Positions 17,389-24,850 of a DNA stretch of 56,937 nucleotides are shown here, piece after piece. Every line of letters begins with the position of its first letter. Positions within the stretch are counted from its first letter, which is position 1. Source of the stretch: Atopobacter sp. AH10 (lineage in GTDB: Bacteria > Bacillota > Bacilli > Lactobacillales > Aerococcaceae); NCBI RefSeq assembly GCF_003664595.1, contig NZ_QXPZ01000027.1:1-56937 (forward strand). The letters are read 5' to 3'. Made by a program: the position numbers and the translations under genes. The notes below the pieces were generated by a model. The model worked only from the letters and a program-made list of their open reading frames with translations, was not told the DNA's origin and did not search any database.

Positions 17389-17512
17389 CTGATAGAAGCA
17401 AGGGAAAAGAAGTCCAATGCTGATAGAAGCAAGGGGAAAGAAGTCCAATGCTGATAGAAGCAAGGGGAAAGAAGTCCAATGCTGATGGAAACAGGGGAAA
17501 AGAAGTCCTTTG
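17389..17512. repeat. four tandem 31-bp repeats
   Basis: Units begin at 17389, 17420, 17451 and 17482, each 31 bp. Units 2 and 3 are identical, unit 1 nearly so, and unit 4 has several changes. They lie between a TATAAT-like hexamer (17363-17368) and the ribosome binding site of the Gate-domain gene, so they would be in its 5' leader. There is no spacer between units, so this is not a CRISPR array. Confidence 0.9.
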
Positions 17513-17567
17513 ATATAAAATATGTAGGAAAGACTATTTGGGCATTGCTCATTAGGGGAGGGACCGT

Positions 17568-18728
17568 ATGGAAAAAGAAACAAATAGGAAATTAAAAAAG
17601 AATATTGGGCTAGAGAACTTTATGTGTCTGGTCTTATTTTTTGGCTTGTTTGGAGCTATATCTAGTAAGATGGGTGCAATCAACATGATCAAAACGATGA
17701 TGAGTACAGGTTATGATCTGTTGATGAATGTCTGTTTGTATTTAATGGCTATTGCGGTCTTAGCTGGGGCAGTTTCTGGTGTATTCTCCGAATTCGGGGT
17801 GATTGCTCTAGTGAATAAGGTCTTATCTAAGGTGATGCGACCTATTTATGATTTGCCGGGAGCCTCTTCTTTGGGGATGATGAATTGCTATCTATCAGAT
17901 AATCCTGCCATTTTAACCTTTACACATGATGATAATTTTAGAAGATATTTTAAAAAGTACCAAATGCCAGCCTTGACTAACTTAGGAACTTCATTTGGTA
18001 TGGGTTTGATCACTACAACCACTATGATGGGAATGAATGTGAAAGGTGCGGTGACCAGTGCCTTAATTGGAAATTTGGGGGCTATTATTGGATCTGTTGT
18101 ATCTGTTCGTTTAATGATCCGAGCTTGTAAAAAAATGTATGGGACAGAAGAAATGGTAGAAATTTCTTCCAAAAAATTAATTCCTGAAGATAAGCGGGTC
18201 ATTAGAGAAGGTTCTGCTGGATCAAGACTGATTCAATCACTTTTAGATGGCGGACGAGTAGGGGTTGACATGGGAGTCTCCATTATTCCTGGCGTAGTGA
18301 TTATTTGTACCTTGGTGGTTATTTTGACTAAGGGACCTGCTGCAGGGGGCGTTTATACAGGCGCAGCGAATGAAGGGATTGCCTTCTTGCCTTGGCTTGG
18401 TAAGCAACTCAGCTTTGTGATTAATCCCCTATTTGGTTTTAGTGTGCCAGAAGCTATTGCTGTGCCGATTACGGCTTTAGGTTCGACTGGGGCAGCTATA
18501 GGGGCTGTCGCAAAGATGGCAGAGGTTGGCCGAGTGACGTCGAATGATATTGCAGTTTACACAGCCATTTGTATGTGCTGGAGCGGGTATATTTCAACGC
18601 ATTTAGCCATGATGGATGCCTTAGGGACAAAAGAAGCAACAGGGAAGGCTTTGGTCAGTCATACCATTGGAGGTTTAGTGGCGGGAATTTCGGCTCACTT
18701 GATCTGCGTCTGCCTTAATTTGATCTAA
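17568..18728 (+). CDS. Gate-domain (nucleoside recognition) membrane protein
   Basis: A 386-residue integral membrane protein with 8-10 hydrophobic segments and two Gate-like halves. Segments seen are GYDLLMNVCLYLMAIAVLAGAVSGV, LPGASSLGMMNCYLSDNPA, and the C-terminal PLFGFSVPEAIAVPITALGSTGAA. It resembles the Gate/nucleoside-recognition membrane family, whose members move nucleosides or other small solutes; the substrate is unknown. It has a GGGGAGGG ribosome binding site. Its last 46 bases are part of the 62-bp direct repeat that flanks the neighbouring insertion. Confidence 0.7.
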   Translation: MEKETNRKLKKNIGLENFMCLVLFFGLFGAISSKMGAINMIKTMMSTGYDLLMNVCLYLMAIAVLAGAVSGVFSEFGVIALVNKVLSKVMRPIYDLPGASSLGMMNCYLSDNPAILTFTHDDNFRRYFKKYQMPALTNLGTSFGMGLITTTTMMGMNVKGAVTSALIGNLGAIIGSVVSVRLMIRACKKMYGTEEMVEISSKKLIPEDKRVIREGSAGSRLIQSLLDGGRVGVDMGVSIIPGVVIICTLVVILTKGPAAGGVYTGAANEGIAFLPWLGKQLSFVINPLFGFSVPEAIAVPITALGSTGAAIGAVAKMAEVGRVTSNDIAVYTAICMCWSGYISTHLAMMDALGTKEATGKALVSHTIGGLVAGISAHLICVCLNLI

Positions 18729-18744
18729 TGGTCATTCATCTATC
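18683..18744. repeat. 62-bp direct repeat, left copy
   Basis: Identical over 62 bases to 21117-21178. The left copy contains the last 15 codons and stop of the Gate-domain gene plus 16 bases beyond. The right copy has no gene upstream of it. This is the footprint of a long target duplication around the insertion at 18745-21116. Confidence 0.92.
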
Positions 18745-18861
18745 CTGAATTTCCCGACCAATAATGATGTAAGTCGTACAAATCCTAATATTATAGGTTT
18801 TGTACGATTTTTTATTGGCTTTTAAATAGTTATGTAGCAAATTCATAACGCGGCGATATAA

Positions 18862-18999
18862 ATGGCAATAATAAAGCAATTAGATAAAAGGTATGGTATA
18901 ACTTATGTATATGAAGTCAAGTCATACTGGGACAAAGAAAAGAAGCAATCCCGATCTAAACGTACTTTAATTGGAAAAATTTTCTTGAAAATCCTTTAA
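18862..18999 (+). pseudogene. transposase, N-terminal remnant (IS1634-like)
   Basis: The frame reads MAIIKQLDKRYGITYVYEV, then KSYWDKEKKQSRSKRTLIGKI, then a stop after five unrelated residues. The pattern TYVYE-x(2)-SYWDKEKKQ-x-RSKR-x-LIGKI is the N-terminus I know from IS1634-family transposases. The catalytic domain is missing, so the gene is dead. Confidence 0.75.
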
Positions 19000-19144
19000 C
19001 TCTTAAAACGCTCTCAATAGATTGAATAACAGAAACTTCTTTAAGAGGAAGCTGAAATTGCAGCAGTGACGAAGCTAGTTCATTGCGACTTACAAATGGA
19101 TACAATTATACGATAGCAGTTTGCGATGCCCTTCATAATAAAAA

Positions 19145-19182
19145 GACAACTAGAATCAATTTACTAACTAATTCTAGTTGTC
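19145..19182 (-). terminator. terminator of the two-gene cargo
   Basis: A perfect 12-bp stem (GACAACTAGAAT / ATTCTAGTTGTC). Read leftward it is followed by TTTTTATT. It lies 10 bases after the stop codon of the minus-strand 171-residue gene. Confidence 0.85.
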
Positions 19183-19191
19183 CATAATATA

Positions 19192-19707
19192 TTAATTAAA
19201 TTTAGCTCGATAAATTCTATCGAATAGCCACTGCAAATTTATCAATGGTTTTGTTTGTTTGTTAATCACTGGTTGAAAAATTTTATAAATATCTCTTTTT
19301 ACCTTTTTAACATCTATGTTTTTAATATCAACCTTACCTTCACGTCTGTCTCTGCAATAAGTCAATTCGAAATTGCTGTTAAAACTATATGATTTATAGT
19401 CATTGCTACCATAGTGGTACTCCTTGCCATAATGGCTAGCAAACCAAGGTACATCTTCCGACTTATAGTTATTATTATAAATAACATTTCCACCGTCAAA
19501 ATCATATTCTATTCCTTCCAGTTCAGGATTATAAATCCAATCCAAATTATCAACTAGCAACATAAGTACAGGCTCTACACCTTTCTTATGTGGTGTGTTT
19601 TTAGCATAGTATACTGAATTTGATTTTAAATTTGCGTAACTATATCCAACCAATATTGATATTACAACCACTACCATAATGCTAGCCATTACAAATTTCT
19701 TTTTCAT
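19192..19707 (-). CDS. hypothetical membrane-anchored protein, 171 residues
   Basis: I do not recognise this protein. It has one N-terminal hydrophobic segment (residues 7-26) after MKKK, so it is either secreted or anchored with its bulk outside the membrane. The rest is rich in Tyr, Asn and Asp (YDFDGGNVIYNNNY, SYSFNSNFELTYC), ending in a basic helix. It follows the 309-residue repeat-protein gene by 37 bases on the same strand and is followed by a terminator, so the two form an operon. A small membrane-anchored partner downstream of a cationic protein would fit an immunity-type role. That is only a hypothesis. Confidence 0.65.
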   Translation of the reverse strand: MKKKFVMASIMVVVVISILVGYSYANLKSNSVYYAKNTPHKKGVEPVLMLLVDNLDWIYNPELEGIEYDFDGGNVIYNNNYKSEDVPWFASHYGKEYHYGSNDYKSYSFNSNFELTYCRDRREGKVDIKNIDVKKVKRDIYKIFQPVINKQTKPLINLQWLFDRIYRAKFN

Positions 19708-19744
19708 TTTCTGCTTCCTTTATCTCCGTAATCTCTTGAAAAAA

Positions 19745-20674
19745 CTATCTATTGTTTTTGCTATTTTTCTTAATAAACTTGGGGACTGGTTTAGTTGCAT
19801 TGCGATGGATATATTTAGCAACTGCTTGTATTACTTTTTGACATATAGGTTGCACTATAGGTCTAATTACTTTGTTATAAACAGGTTTTGCTACTTTACT
19901 GTATACTGAATATATTATATTTTTATGAAGATGCTTTGCTCTAGGTTTTATCCCCTTCTTTATTACGGGCTTAACAATTATATTGCCTACAAAATTAACA
20001 GCAGGTTTGATAATCTTATTTTTAATTGGTCGTATAATTTTCTTATTAATAAATTTAACTGTTGGCTTGATTAATTTTTGAACCACGGGTTTTAATGTTT
20101 TCTTTTCTGCAAATGATAATACTGACTTAACCATATTTTTAACAAAATCTACAACAGGTTCAATAGTGTTATAATACAGTTTTTTACCCAGTGTATTTAT
20201 TATTATTCCACCTAACGAAATTGAATCTGCTAATAGAGAATTAATTGGGCCAAGGACTTTTGTTCCTATGAACTGCCATGGATCTTTTACGAATAGTTTT
20301 GCTCCCGAACCGATTTCTGCAAAAATTGCACTCAGGTATTTTGACGGAGATCCCATAAATTGCTTTAATTCTTTTCTCCCCTTTTTAAATAGTGTCAATG
20401 CAATTAATCCTAAACCACCAAAAGAAGCAATCGCCCCAAAAATATTTAAAAGCTCTTGTTCTTTTTCTGCAACTCCTTTACCAGCTTGAAGTTTAAGAAC
20501 CTTTTTATATAGGCGGTCTCTTTCAATATCCAGATTTTCCATATGATAATACTTGATAATAGCTTTATCCAAAGTTAAATCTTTAAAATCAGGATGATAA
20601 TGGAAAATTATTGCATCTATGTCTGACTTTTTATCTTTATCATCATCAGAATTGTTATAAGCATTATTTTGCAC
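19745..20674 (-). CDS. hypothetical protein with 20-residue Lys/Arg-Pro tandem repeats
   Basis: I do not recognise this 309-residue protein. It has a hydrophilic acidic start (DDDKDKKSD), a hydrophobic helix at about 77-96, a Gly-rich middle, then residues 195-309 made of about five and a half 20-residue repeats. Each repeat is an 8-residue plus a 12-residue half, and most halves open with KP or RP (for example KPVVQKLI then KPTVKFINKKII). The repeats are strongly cationic and amphipathic and no enzyme motif is visible. It is first in a two-gene operon inside an IS remnant. Membrane or nucleic acid binding is possible, but no function can be assigned. Confidence 0.65.
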   Translation of the reverse strand: MQNNAYNNSDDDKDKKSDIDAIIFHYHPDFKDLTLDKAIIKYYHMENLDIERDRLYKKVLKLQAGKGVAEKEQELLNIFGAIASFGGLGLIALTLFKKGRKELKQFMGSPSKYLSAIFAEIGSGAKLFVKDPWQFIGTKVLGPINSLLADSISLGGIIINTLGKKLYYNTIEPVVDFVKNMVKSVLSFAEKKTLKPVVQKLIKPTVKFINKKIIRPIKNKIIKPAVNFVGNIIVKPVIKKGIKPRAKHLHKNIIYSVYSKVAKPVYNKVIRPIVQPICQKVIQAVAKYIHRNATKPVPKFIKKNSKNNR

Positions 20675-20869
20675 ATATTTCTGATATTATTGTAGCTCTT
20701 TTCCATTATTTCCCCCTTGTTTATAAGATGCTTTTATATATTATAAACAAGTTTTGAATGAAAAAAGTTACAATTTCTTTACTCTTGTACGCAGTTTCTT
20801 CTATATTGTATAGTTAATTGCAAAATGAAGTTGGATAATGAATAAAGAAAGCCCATACAGCCTTTCTAA
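20675..20869. other. upstream region of the cargo operon
   Basis: AT-rich DNA between the repeat-protein gene start and the transposase C-terminal relic. It must hold the cargo promoter. No clear hexamers were singled out. Confidence 0.3.
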
Positions 20870-21097
20870 GGAAAATTATTTGTACAGCACATAGCCTTAA
20901 TACTTATCGCCTATATTAAGAGAGAAATGGCACTGAGTGGATTAAATAAGAGCTATACAATTGATGATGTGTTGTGCAACTTAGACCAGATTTATGGCTA
21001 TTGGGATGACTCTTTTGGTTTTACTTTAGGATCAGTATTGAGTAAATATGATCAAATTTATGAAGGGTTAAAAATAATACCACCTGCTTATAGCTGA
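20870..21097 (+). pseudogene. transposase, C-terminal remnant (IS1634-like)
   Basis: The frame reads GKLFVQHIALILIAYIKREM, then ALSGLNKSYTIDDVLCNLDQ, and ends KIIPPAYS-stop. The pattern GKLF-x(2)-x-IALI-x(3)-YIK-x(2)-M...YT-x(2)-x-L...LD is the C-terminus of IS1634-family transposases. It is preceded by an in-frame stop. Together with 18862-18999 it marks the two ends of one gene. Confidence 0.75.
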
Positions 21098-21116
21098 TGT
21101 TTGTGGTTATGAGTCA

Positions 21117-21178
21117 GGGAATTTCGGCTCACTTGATCTGCGTCTGCCTTAATTTGATCTAATGGTCATTCATCTATC
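21117..21178. repeat. 62-bp direct repeat, right copy
   Basis: Exact copy of 18683-18744. Beyond it the original downstream sequence of the Gate-domain gene presumably continues, including the inverted repeat at 21215-21280. Confidence 0.92.
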
Positions 21179-21214
21179 TTTATTCCTAGGGCTAGAAGAG
21201 AATAGAAAATTAAA

Positions 21215-21280
21215 AAGCATCGGGAACTATTGACCCTAAACGATCTCTAGGATCAGTTCAGGCAAGAGTTTCTGATGCTT
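21215..21280. terminator. possible bidirectional terminator
   Basis: A 7-bp outer stem (AAGCATC / GATGCTT) encloses further short stems, and read leftward it runs into TTTTTAATTTT. It may be the original terminator of the Gate-domain gene, now separated from it by the insertion, or may serve the brnQ gene on the minus strand. Confidence 0.4.
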
Positions 21281-21306
21281 ATTTTAGTGTTTTATATGAC
21301 ATGTAA

Positions 21307-21392
21307 AGAAAGTCGTCTGTCTTTTTCACCAAACAAAAAGTATAGAGCCAAGAAAGTCGTCTGCCTCTTTTACCGAACAAAAGTATAGAGGC
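21307..21392. repeat. 44-bp tandem duplication containing dispersed-repeat copies 2 and 3
   Basis: Two units 44 bp apart (starting about 21307 and 21351) both contain the motif also seen at 27-63 (GTCTGTCTTTTT, CACC, AGTATAGAG). The second copy has diverged. It lies after the minus-strand brnQ stop codon. Confidence 0.75.
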
Positions 21393-21425
21393 AAAAAATG
21401 TTGAGCTAGTCCTAGCTATAATAAG

Positions 21426-22733
21426 CTAGTAGACTTTCTTCAATTTTTGATAGCACATGTGTAAAAGAGTGAAAAGTAGCCCTAGCAAGATAGCTGGACA
21501 TAACCATTCCAATCCATAGTTGTTGAGAGGGAATGTTTTACTAAGTGCAAGAGAGGGAAAACGAATGGCCAGGCTTTGATCGGCACTTATCAGAGCTTCT
21601 GTCAATCCAACGTAAGCCGCGCCAATGACAGCGCCTATATAAGTTGAACGGTAAGGGAGGTATCTATCGATGAAAGCCATGAGGATAAGGGTCATGACGA
21701 TAGGGTAGATAGCGGTTAAAACGAAGGCGGCAATAGTGATAATACGTTCTGTCCCAATTAAAGAGATGACGAATTCAATGCTTACTGCTAGCAAAGTCAG
21801 TCGTTTGTAGGATAGTTTTCCTCCTGATAGGCTGACAAAGAAGTTGCTAAAAGCAGAGGTTAAGCCAATAGCTGTTGTCAGGCAGGCGAGAGCCACGCAT
21901 ATCCCCATGATAAGATTGCCTGATTGTCCGAGCAAGGCAGATACGGTGGCAGAGAATACACTGGTACGATCTGCTTGTTGACCCAAAAGTCCAGAGACGC
22001 TGGCTCCTGCATAGGCTAGTGAAAGGTAGACAAGGGCTAGAAGGACGAGTGCAACTAAACCAACTAGAGCACCTGCTTTCATTTGCAATTTCTTATCTCT
22101 ATAGCCTCTGTTGCGCAGTTCATTCATGACGATGCTGGCTAATAAGGAAGTTCCTAGAGCGTCCATGGTTTGATAGCCTTCCTTGAAACCGTATGAAATC
22201 GCATGGTCGATATGACTTGTCCCCATGACTTTAGCAGGGTGTAGAATAGCCATACTCACTAAGAGAGCTAAAATGAGCAAAATAAGCGGAGTCAAATATT
22301 TACCGATTGTATGAACGATTTTAGAGGGGTTCAGTGACAAATAAGCGGTCAAGGAAAAGAAAATCAAGGAGCTGATAAAAGCTGGGACAGCAGGAAATAC
22401 CGCTTGAACAAATATTTCATGGGTGGTGGCGCCGGTCCTCGGAACTGAAAATAGAGGGCCGATCAAAATGATAGATACTCCGGCAATGAGTTGACCGAAA
22501 CGAGGGTGGATCCTTTGCCCGTAAACATCGGCAGCCCCACCAAGTTGAATAGCTCCCAAGACCCCAAGAATAGGGAAGAAGGGATCTGAGGTAAGGAAAC
22601 CAAAAGCAGCTTTATACCATTCTTCCCCACTGATATAACCTAGATAAGGAGGGAAGATCAAATTACCTGCTCCAAAAAAGATAGCAAAGAGAGCGAAGCC
22701 GATGATTAAGATGTCACTTGTTTTTATTTTCAT
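21426..22733 (-). CDS. brnQ: branched-chain amino acid:cation symporter (BrnQ family)
   Basis: A 435-residue membrane protein with about 12 hydrophobic segments that imports Leu, Ile or Val with a cation. Family signatures are IIGFALFAIFFGAGNLIFPPYLG near the N-terminus, VPRTGATTHEIF near 105, and ALACLTTAIGLTSAFSNFF near 280. An AAAAGGG site lies 8-9 bases before the ATG. It is closer to the copy at 49578-50915 than to its neighbour at 22847-24193: both start KKSD/KTSD-IxIIGFALFAIFFGAGNLIFPPYLG. No T-box precedes this copy. Confidence 0.93.
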   Translation of the reverse strand: MKIKTSDILIIGFALFAIFFGAGNLIFPPYLGYISGEEWYKAAFGFLTSDPFFPILGVLGAIQLGGAADVYGQRIHPRFGQLIAGVSIILIGPLFSVPRTGATTHEIFVQAVFPAVPAFISSLIFFSLTAYLSLNPSKIVHTIGKYLTPLILLILALLVSMAILHPAKVMGTSHIDHAISYGFKEGYQTMDALGTSLLASIVMNELRNRGYRDKKLQMKAGALVGLVALVLLALVYLSLAYAGASVSGLLGQQADRTSVFSATVSALLGQSGNLIMGICVALACLTTAIGLTSAFSNFFVSLSGGKLSYKRLTLLAVSIEFVISLIGTERIITIAAFVLTAIYPIVMTLILMAFIDRYLPYRSTYIGAVIGAAYVGLTEALISADQSLAIRFPSLALSKTFPLNNYGLEWLCPAILLGLLFTLLHMCYQKLKKVY

Positions 22734-22810
22734 AATATTACCCTTTTCTTAAAGTATTATTAGAAATATAATAGCATAAAAAGGAAGTAATTTCATGAAA
22801 AAAATAAAAG

Positions 22811-22830
22811 CCTCCCTCAATTGAGGGAGA
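22811..22830 (-). terminator. terminator of the T-box-controlled brnQ
   Basis: A perfect palindrome core CTCCCTCAA/TTGAGGGAG. Read leftward it is followed by GCTTTTATTTTTTT. It lies 17 bases after the stop codon of the minus-strand gene. Confidence 0.85.
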
Positions 22831-22846
22831 CTGATGATGAGTGAAT

Positions 22847-24193
22847 CTAGTTGGCTAATTCTTCTACTGGAGAAGTTTCTGTTTGCTTTAGGAACATTTT
22901 TTCAACAACTACACTCACGCTTAGTAGCAATAATGTTGGGACGAGCCAACCTAAACCTTTATCTGTTAGAGGAAGCTTTTCAGCTAGACTAGTTAAGAGA
23001 GGAAGTCTAAGGTTAAAGGTGTTCTTTAACATGTCCACAAATGGGAGGAAGACCGCTAAACTTGCTGCAGCAACATAGCTTTTACGAGTGTATTGAAGTA
23101 AGTCATGGCTGCTCCCCATAACGATGAGAACAAGAGCTACAGGATAGATCATTGTCAATACTGGAACAGAGAAGGCTAATAGTTTATTCAGGCCGAAGTT
23201 GGCAACGACGAAGGAGAAACCACTCCAGATCATGACCCATGAACGGTAGGATAATTTACCTTTAAATAGAAGATGGAAGTATTCTGCCCCAGAAGTGATC
23301 AGACCAACACATGTTGTTAAGCAGGCTAGGGTGAAGATAGCGGCTAAGAAGACAAGACCGAAGTTTCCAAGAGACAAGTGAACGGCCTTAGTCAAGATGC
23401 TTGCCCCATTTTCAGCACCTGCAAAGCGATGAGAAGTCACCATACCGATAGAAGAAAGCATAGCATAAACTGCAAAGAGGACACTACCAGCGATGAGACC
23501 GGCTTTCATAGTGTAGCGGGATACTTCTTTACTGTCGGTCACACCAAAGCGACGGATAGCCATACTGATGACGAAACCGAAGTTTAAGGCGGCAACAGCA
23601 TCCATCGTATCATAACCAGATAAGAAACCTTGGATCACTGGTGTATCAGCGTAGCTCCCTACCGCACTAGCTACATGTTTAGGCATCATCATGATACGGA
23701 AGAACATGAGGGCGATCATAACAAGTAGAGCTGGAGTTAAATATTTGCCGACCCGTTTAACTAATTGGTTTGGGGTTAAAGAAATCCATAATGCCGTACT
23801 AAAGAATACCAAGGTGTAGACAAAGCGGGCTAAGGCAAGGCTCATACTAGCAGGAACATAAGGGGCAACTGCCATTTCAAAGGGTACAGCACCTGCTCTT
23901 GGAATACCTAAACCAGGACCAATGGAAAGGTAGATTGCAGTGGTGAAAAGTAAGGAAAAAGTAGGGCCAACCCGATGAGCTAGTTTGGAAAGACCTTCAG
24001 TTTTCCCAACAACAATAGTTCCAAGAACAGGGAAGATAACAGCAGTAACGGAAAAACTGAGTAAGGCTAACCAAGTACTTGAACCGGCTTGATTACCTAG
24101 TAGGGGAGGGAAAATGAGGTTCCCTGCACCAAAGAATAACCCGAACAACATGATAGCGACTTGTGTAAACTGACTTCTAGATAATTTATTCAT
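22847..24193 (-). CDS. brnQ: branched-chain amino acid:cation symporter (BrnQ family), T-box controlled
   Basis: A 448-residue BrnQ paralogue with QVAIMLFGLFFGAGNLIFPPLLG, IPRAGAVPFEMAVAPYVP near residue 110, and ACLTTCVGLITSGAEYF near 290. A GAAGGAGG ribosome binding site lies upstream of the ATG. It is more diverged than the other two copies in the window. It is the only one with a T-box leader, a consensus promoter and CodY-like boxes. Transport through it should therefore rise when a cognate tRNA is uncharged. It is transcribed alone, with terminators on both sides. Confidence 0.93.
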   Translation of the reverse strand: MNKLSRSQFTQVAIMLFGLFFGAGNLIFPPLLGNQAGSSTWLALLSFSVTAVIFPVLGTIVVGKTEGLSKLAHRVGPTFSLLFTTAIYLSIGPGLGIPRAGAVPFEMAVAPYVPASMSLALARFVYTLVFFSTALWISLTPNQLVKRVGKYLTPALLVMIALMFFRIMMMPKHVASAVGSYADTPVIQGFLSGYDTMDAVAALNFGFVISMAIRRFGVTDSKEVSRYTMKAGLIAGSVLFAVYAMLSSIGMVTSHRFAGAENGASILTKAVHLSLGNFGLVFLAAIFTLACLTTCVGLITSGAEYFHLLFKGKLSYRSWVMIWSGFSFVVANFGLNKLLAFSVPVLTMIYPVALVLIVMGSSHDLLQYTRKSYVAAASLAVFLPFVDMLKNTFNLRLPLLTSLAEKLPLTDKGLGWLVPTLLLLSVSVVVEKMFLKQTETSPVEELAN

Positions 24194-24237
24194 CTAAAAA
24201 CCTCCTTCTTTTTCTTTCTTTTTTTAAAAAAGCTAAT

Positions 24238-24470
24238 AAAAAAAGCCCATTGTCATCTTGACAAAGGACGAAAGTTCCGCGGTACCACCTTTTTTCTTAC
24301 CGAAGTAAGCGCTCAAGCATCAAACAATGCTGGGAGATGATAACGCATTCCACTGCGACAGACCTTACTCTATTCAGACCTGCACTAAGAAAAATGATTT
24401 TCGCACTCACTTCCGATGTAAGCTTGCACCAAACGCTTACTCTCTGAGATCTTCCATCAGGCTACTCTTT
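24238..24470 (-). promoter_or_regulatory. T-box leader (tRNA-sensing riboswitch)
   Basis: Read on the minus strand, it has the stem I marks AGAGAG and TTGGTG, a stem III-like hairpin AGCATTGTTTGATGCT, the T-box sequence AGGTGGTACCGCGG (the antiterminator bulge that pairs with the tRNA CCA end), and a terminator stem CCTTTGTC-GACAATGG followed by seven T. It precedes brnQ, so a branched-chain amino acid tRNA is the expected ligand. I could not fix the specifier codon: the candidate loop reads GAATAGAGTA. Confidence 0.92.
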
Positions 24471-24510
24471 TTTTCTAATAAATTTCTTTGGCTTTTTTAA
24501 TTATAGGGCT

Positions 24511-24539
24511 ATTTTAGAGGAGGATGAATCACATGTCAA
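24511..24539 (-). promoter_or_regulatory. consensus sigma-70 promoter of the T-box transcript
   Basis: On the minus strand, TTGACA (24534-24539) and TAAAAT (24511-24516) are separated by exactly 17 bases. Transcription would start about 30 bases before the T-box stem I. Confidence 0.85.
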
Positions 24540-24541
24540 TA

Positions 24542-24576
24542 CTTTTTCAGAAAAAAATTATTTTTTTCTGAAAATA
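24542..24576. promoter_or_regulatory. tandem CodY-like boxes upstream of the brnQ promoter
   Basis: Two cores matching the CodY consensus AATTTTCWGAAAATT lie here: TTTTCAGAAAA at 24544-24554 and TTTTCTGAAAAT at 24564-24575. Together they form a 27-bp palindrome (24546-24572). They sit directly upstream of the -35 element, at about -40 to -75. CodY senses branched-chain amino acids, so double control of this transporter with the T-box is plausible. Confidence 0.55.
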
Positions 24577-24850
24577 ACTCTTTTAAAAGGGTGAATGAAA
24601 AATAAAGAGCATAAATAGAGAACGGTTTAGCTGGAAGAAATCGTTAGTGTTAGGACCTCGTTTTAGTTGTACGACCCCATTTTTTAAGAGGAATAGTCAA
24701 TAGCTGGATGGGCTTATTTGAGAGGAGTATCTCTTCTGTAACAGACTTTTGTTAGGCGAATCTTTTGACCGATTAACTAGTTTGATCTAAAATGAACAGT
24801 GTTCACATATAGAAAGTAGCGCAAAAGAATGGAGGGAAGACGAGGGAAAG
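24577..24850. other. intergenic region before the TetR gene
   Basis: Divergent region between the brnQ control region and the TetR gene. The hyphenated repeat TGAACAGTGTTCA at 24791-24803, about 50 bases before the TetR start, is a possible autoregulatory operator. Nothing else is recognisable. Confidence 0.35.

Larger units (their letters stand above)
18745..21116. mobile_element. decayed IS1634-type insertion carrying two unrelated genes
   Basis: A 2.37-kb segment bounded by the 62-bp direct repeat. Its ends are imperfect inverted repeats: TCCCGACCAATAA on the left and, read from the right, TCCCTGACTCATAA. Inside are the N-terminal and C-terminal coding ends of one transposase (18862-18999 and 20870-21097, both plus strand). 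Between them two minus-strand genes of lower GC replace the transposase centre. Long, variable target duplications are the known peculiarity of the IS1634 family, which agrees with the 62-bp repeat. Confidence 0.75.

Noticed and set aside
17389-17512. CRISPR array
   Set aside because: The 31-bp units are contiguous without unique spacers, and there are only four, with no cas genes nearby.
17317-17583. Minus-strand ORF of 88 residues
   Set aside because: It exists only because the tandem repeats lack stops on that strand. It has no start context and its composition follows the repeat.
18683-21178. Phage-type or integrase-type attachment sites (attL/attR)
   Set aside because: No integrase gene is present, and the repeat is explained by the long target duplications of the IS1634-type transposase found inside.
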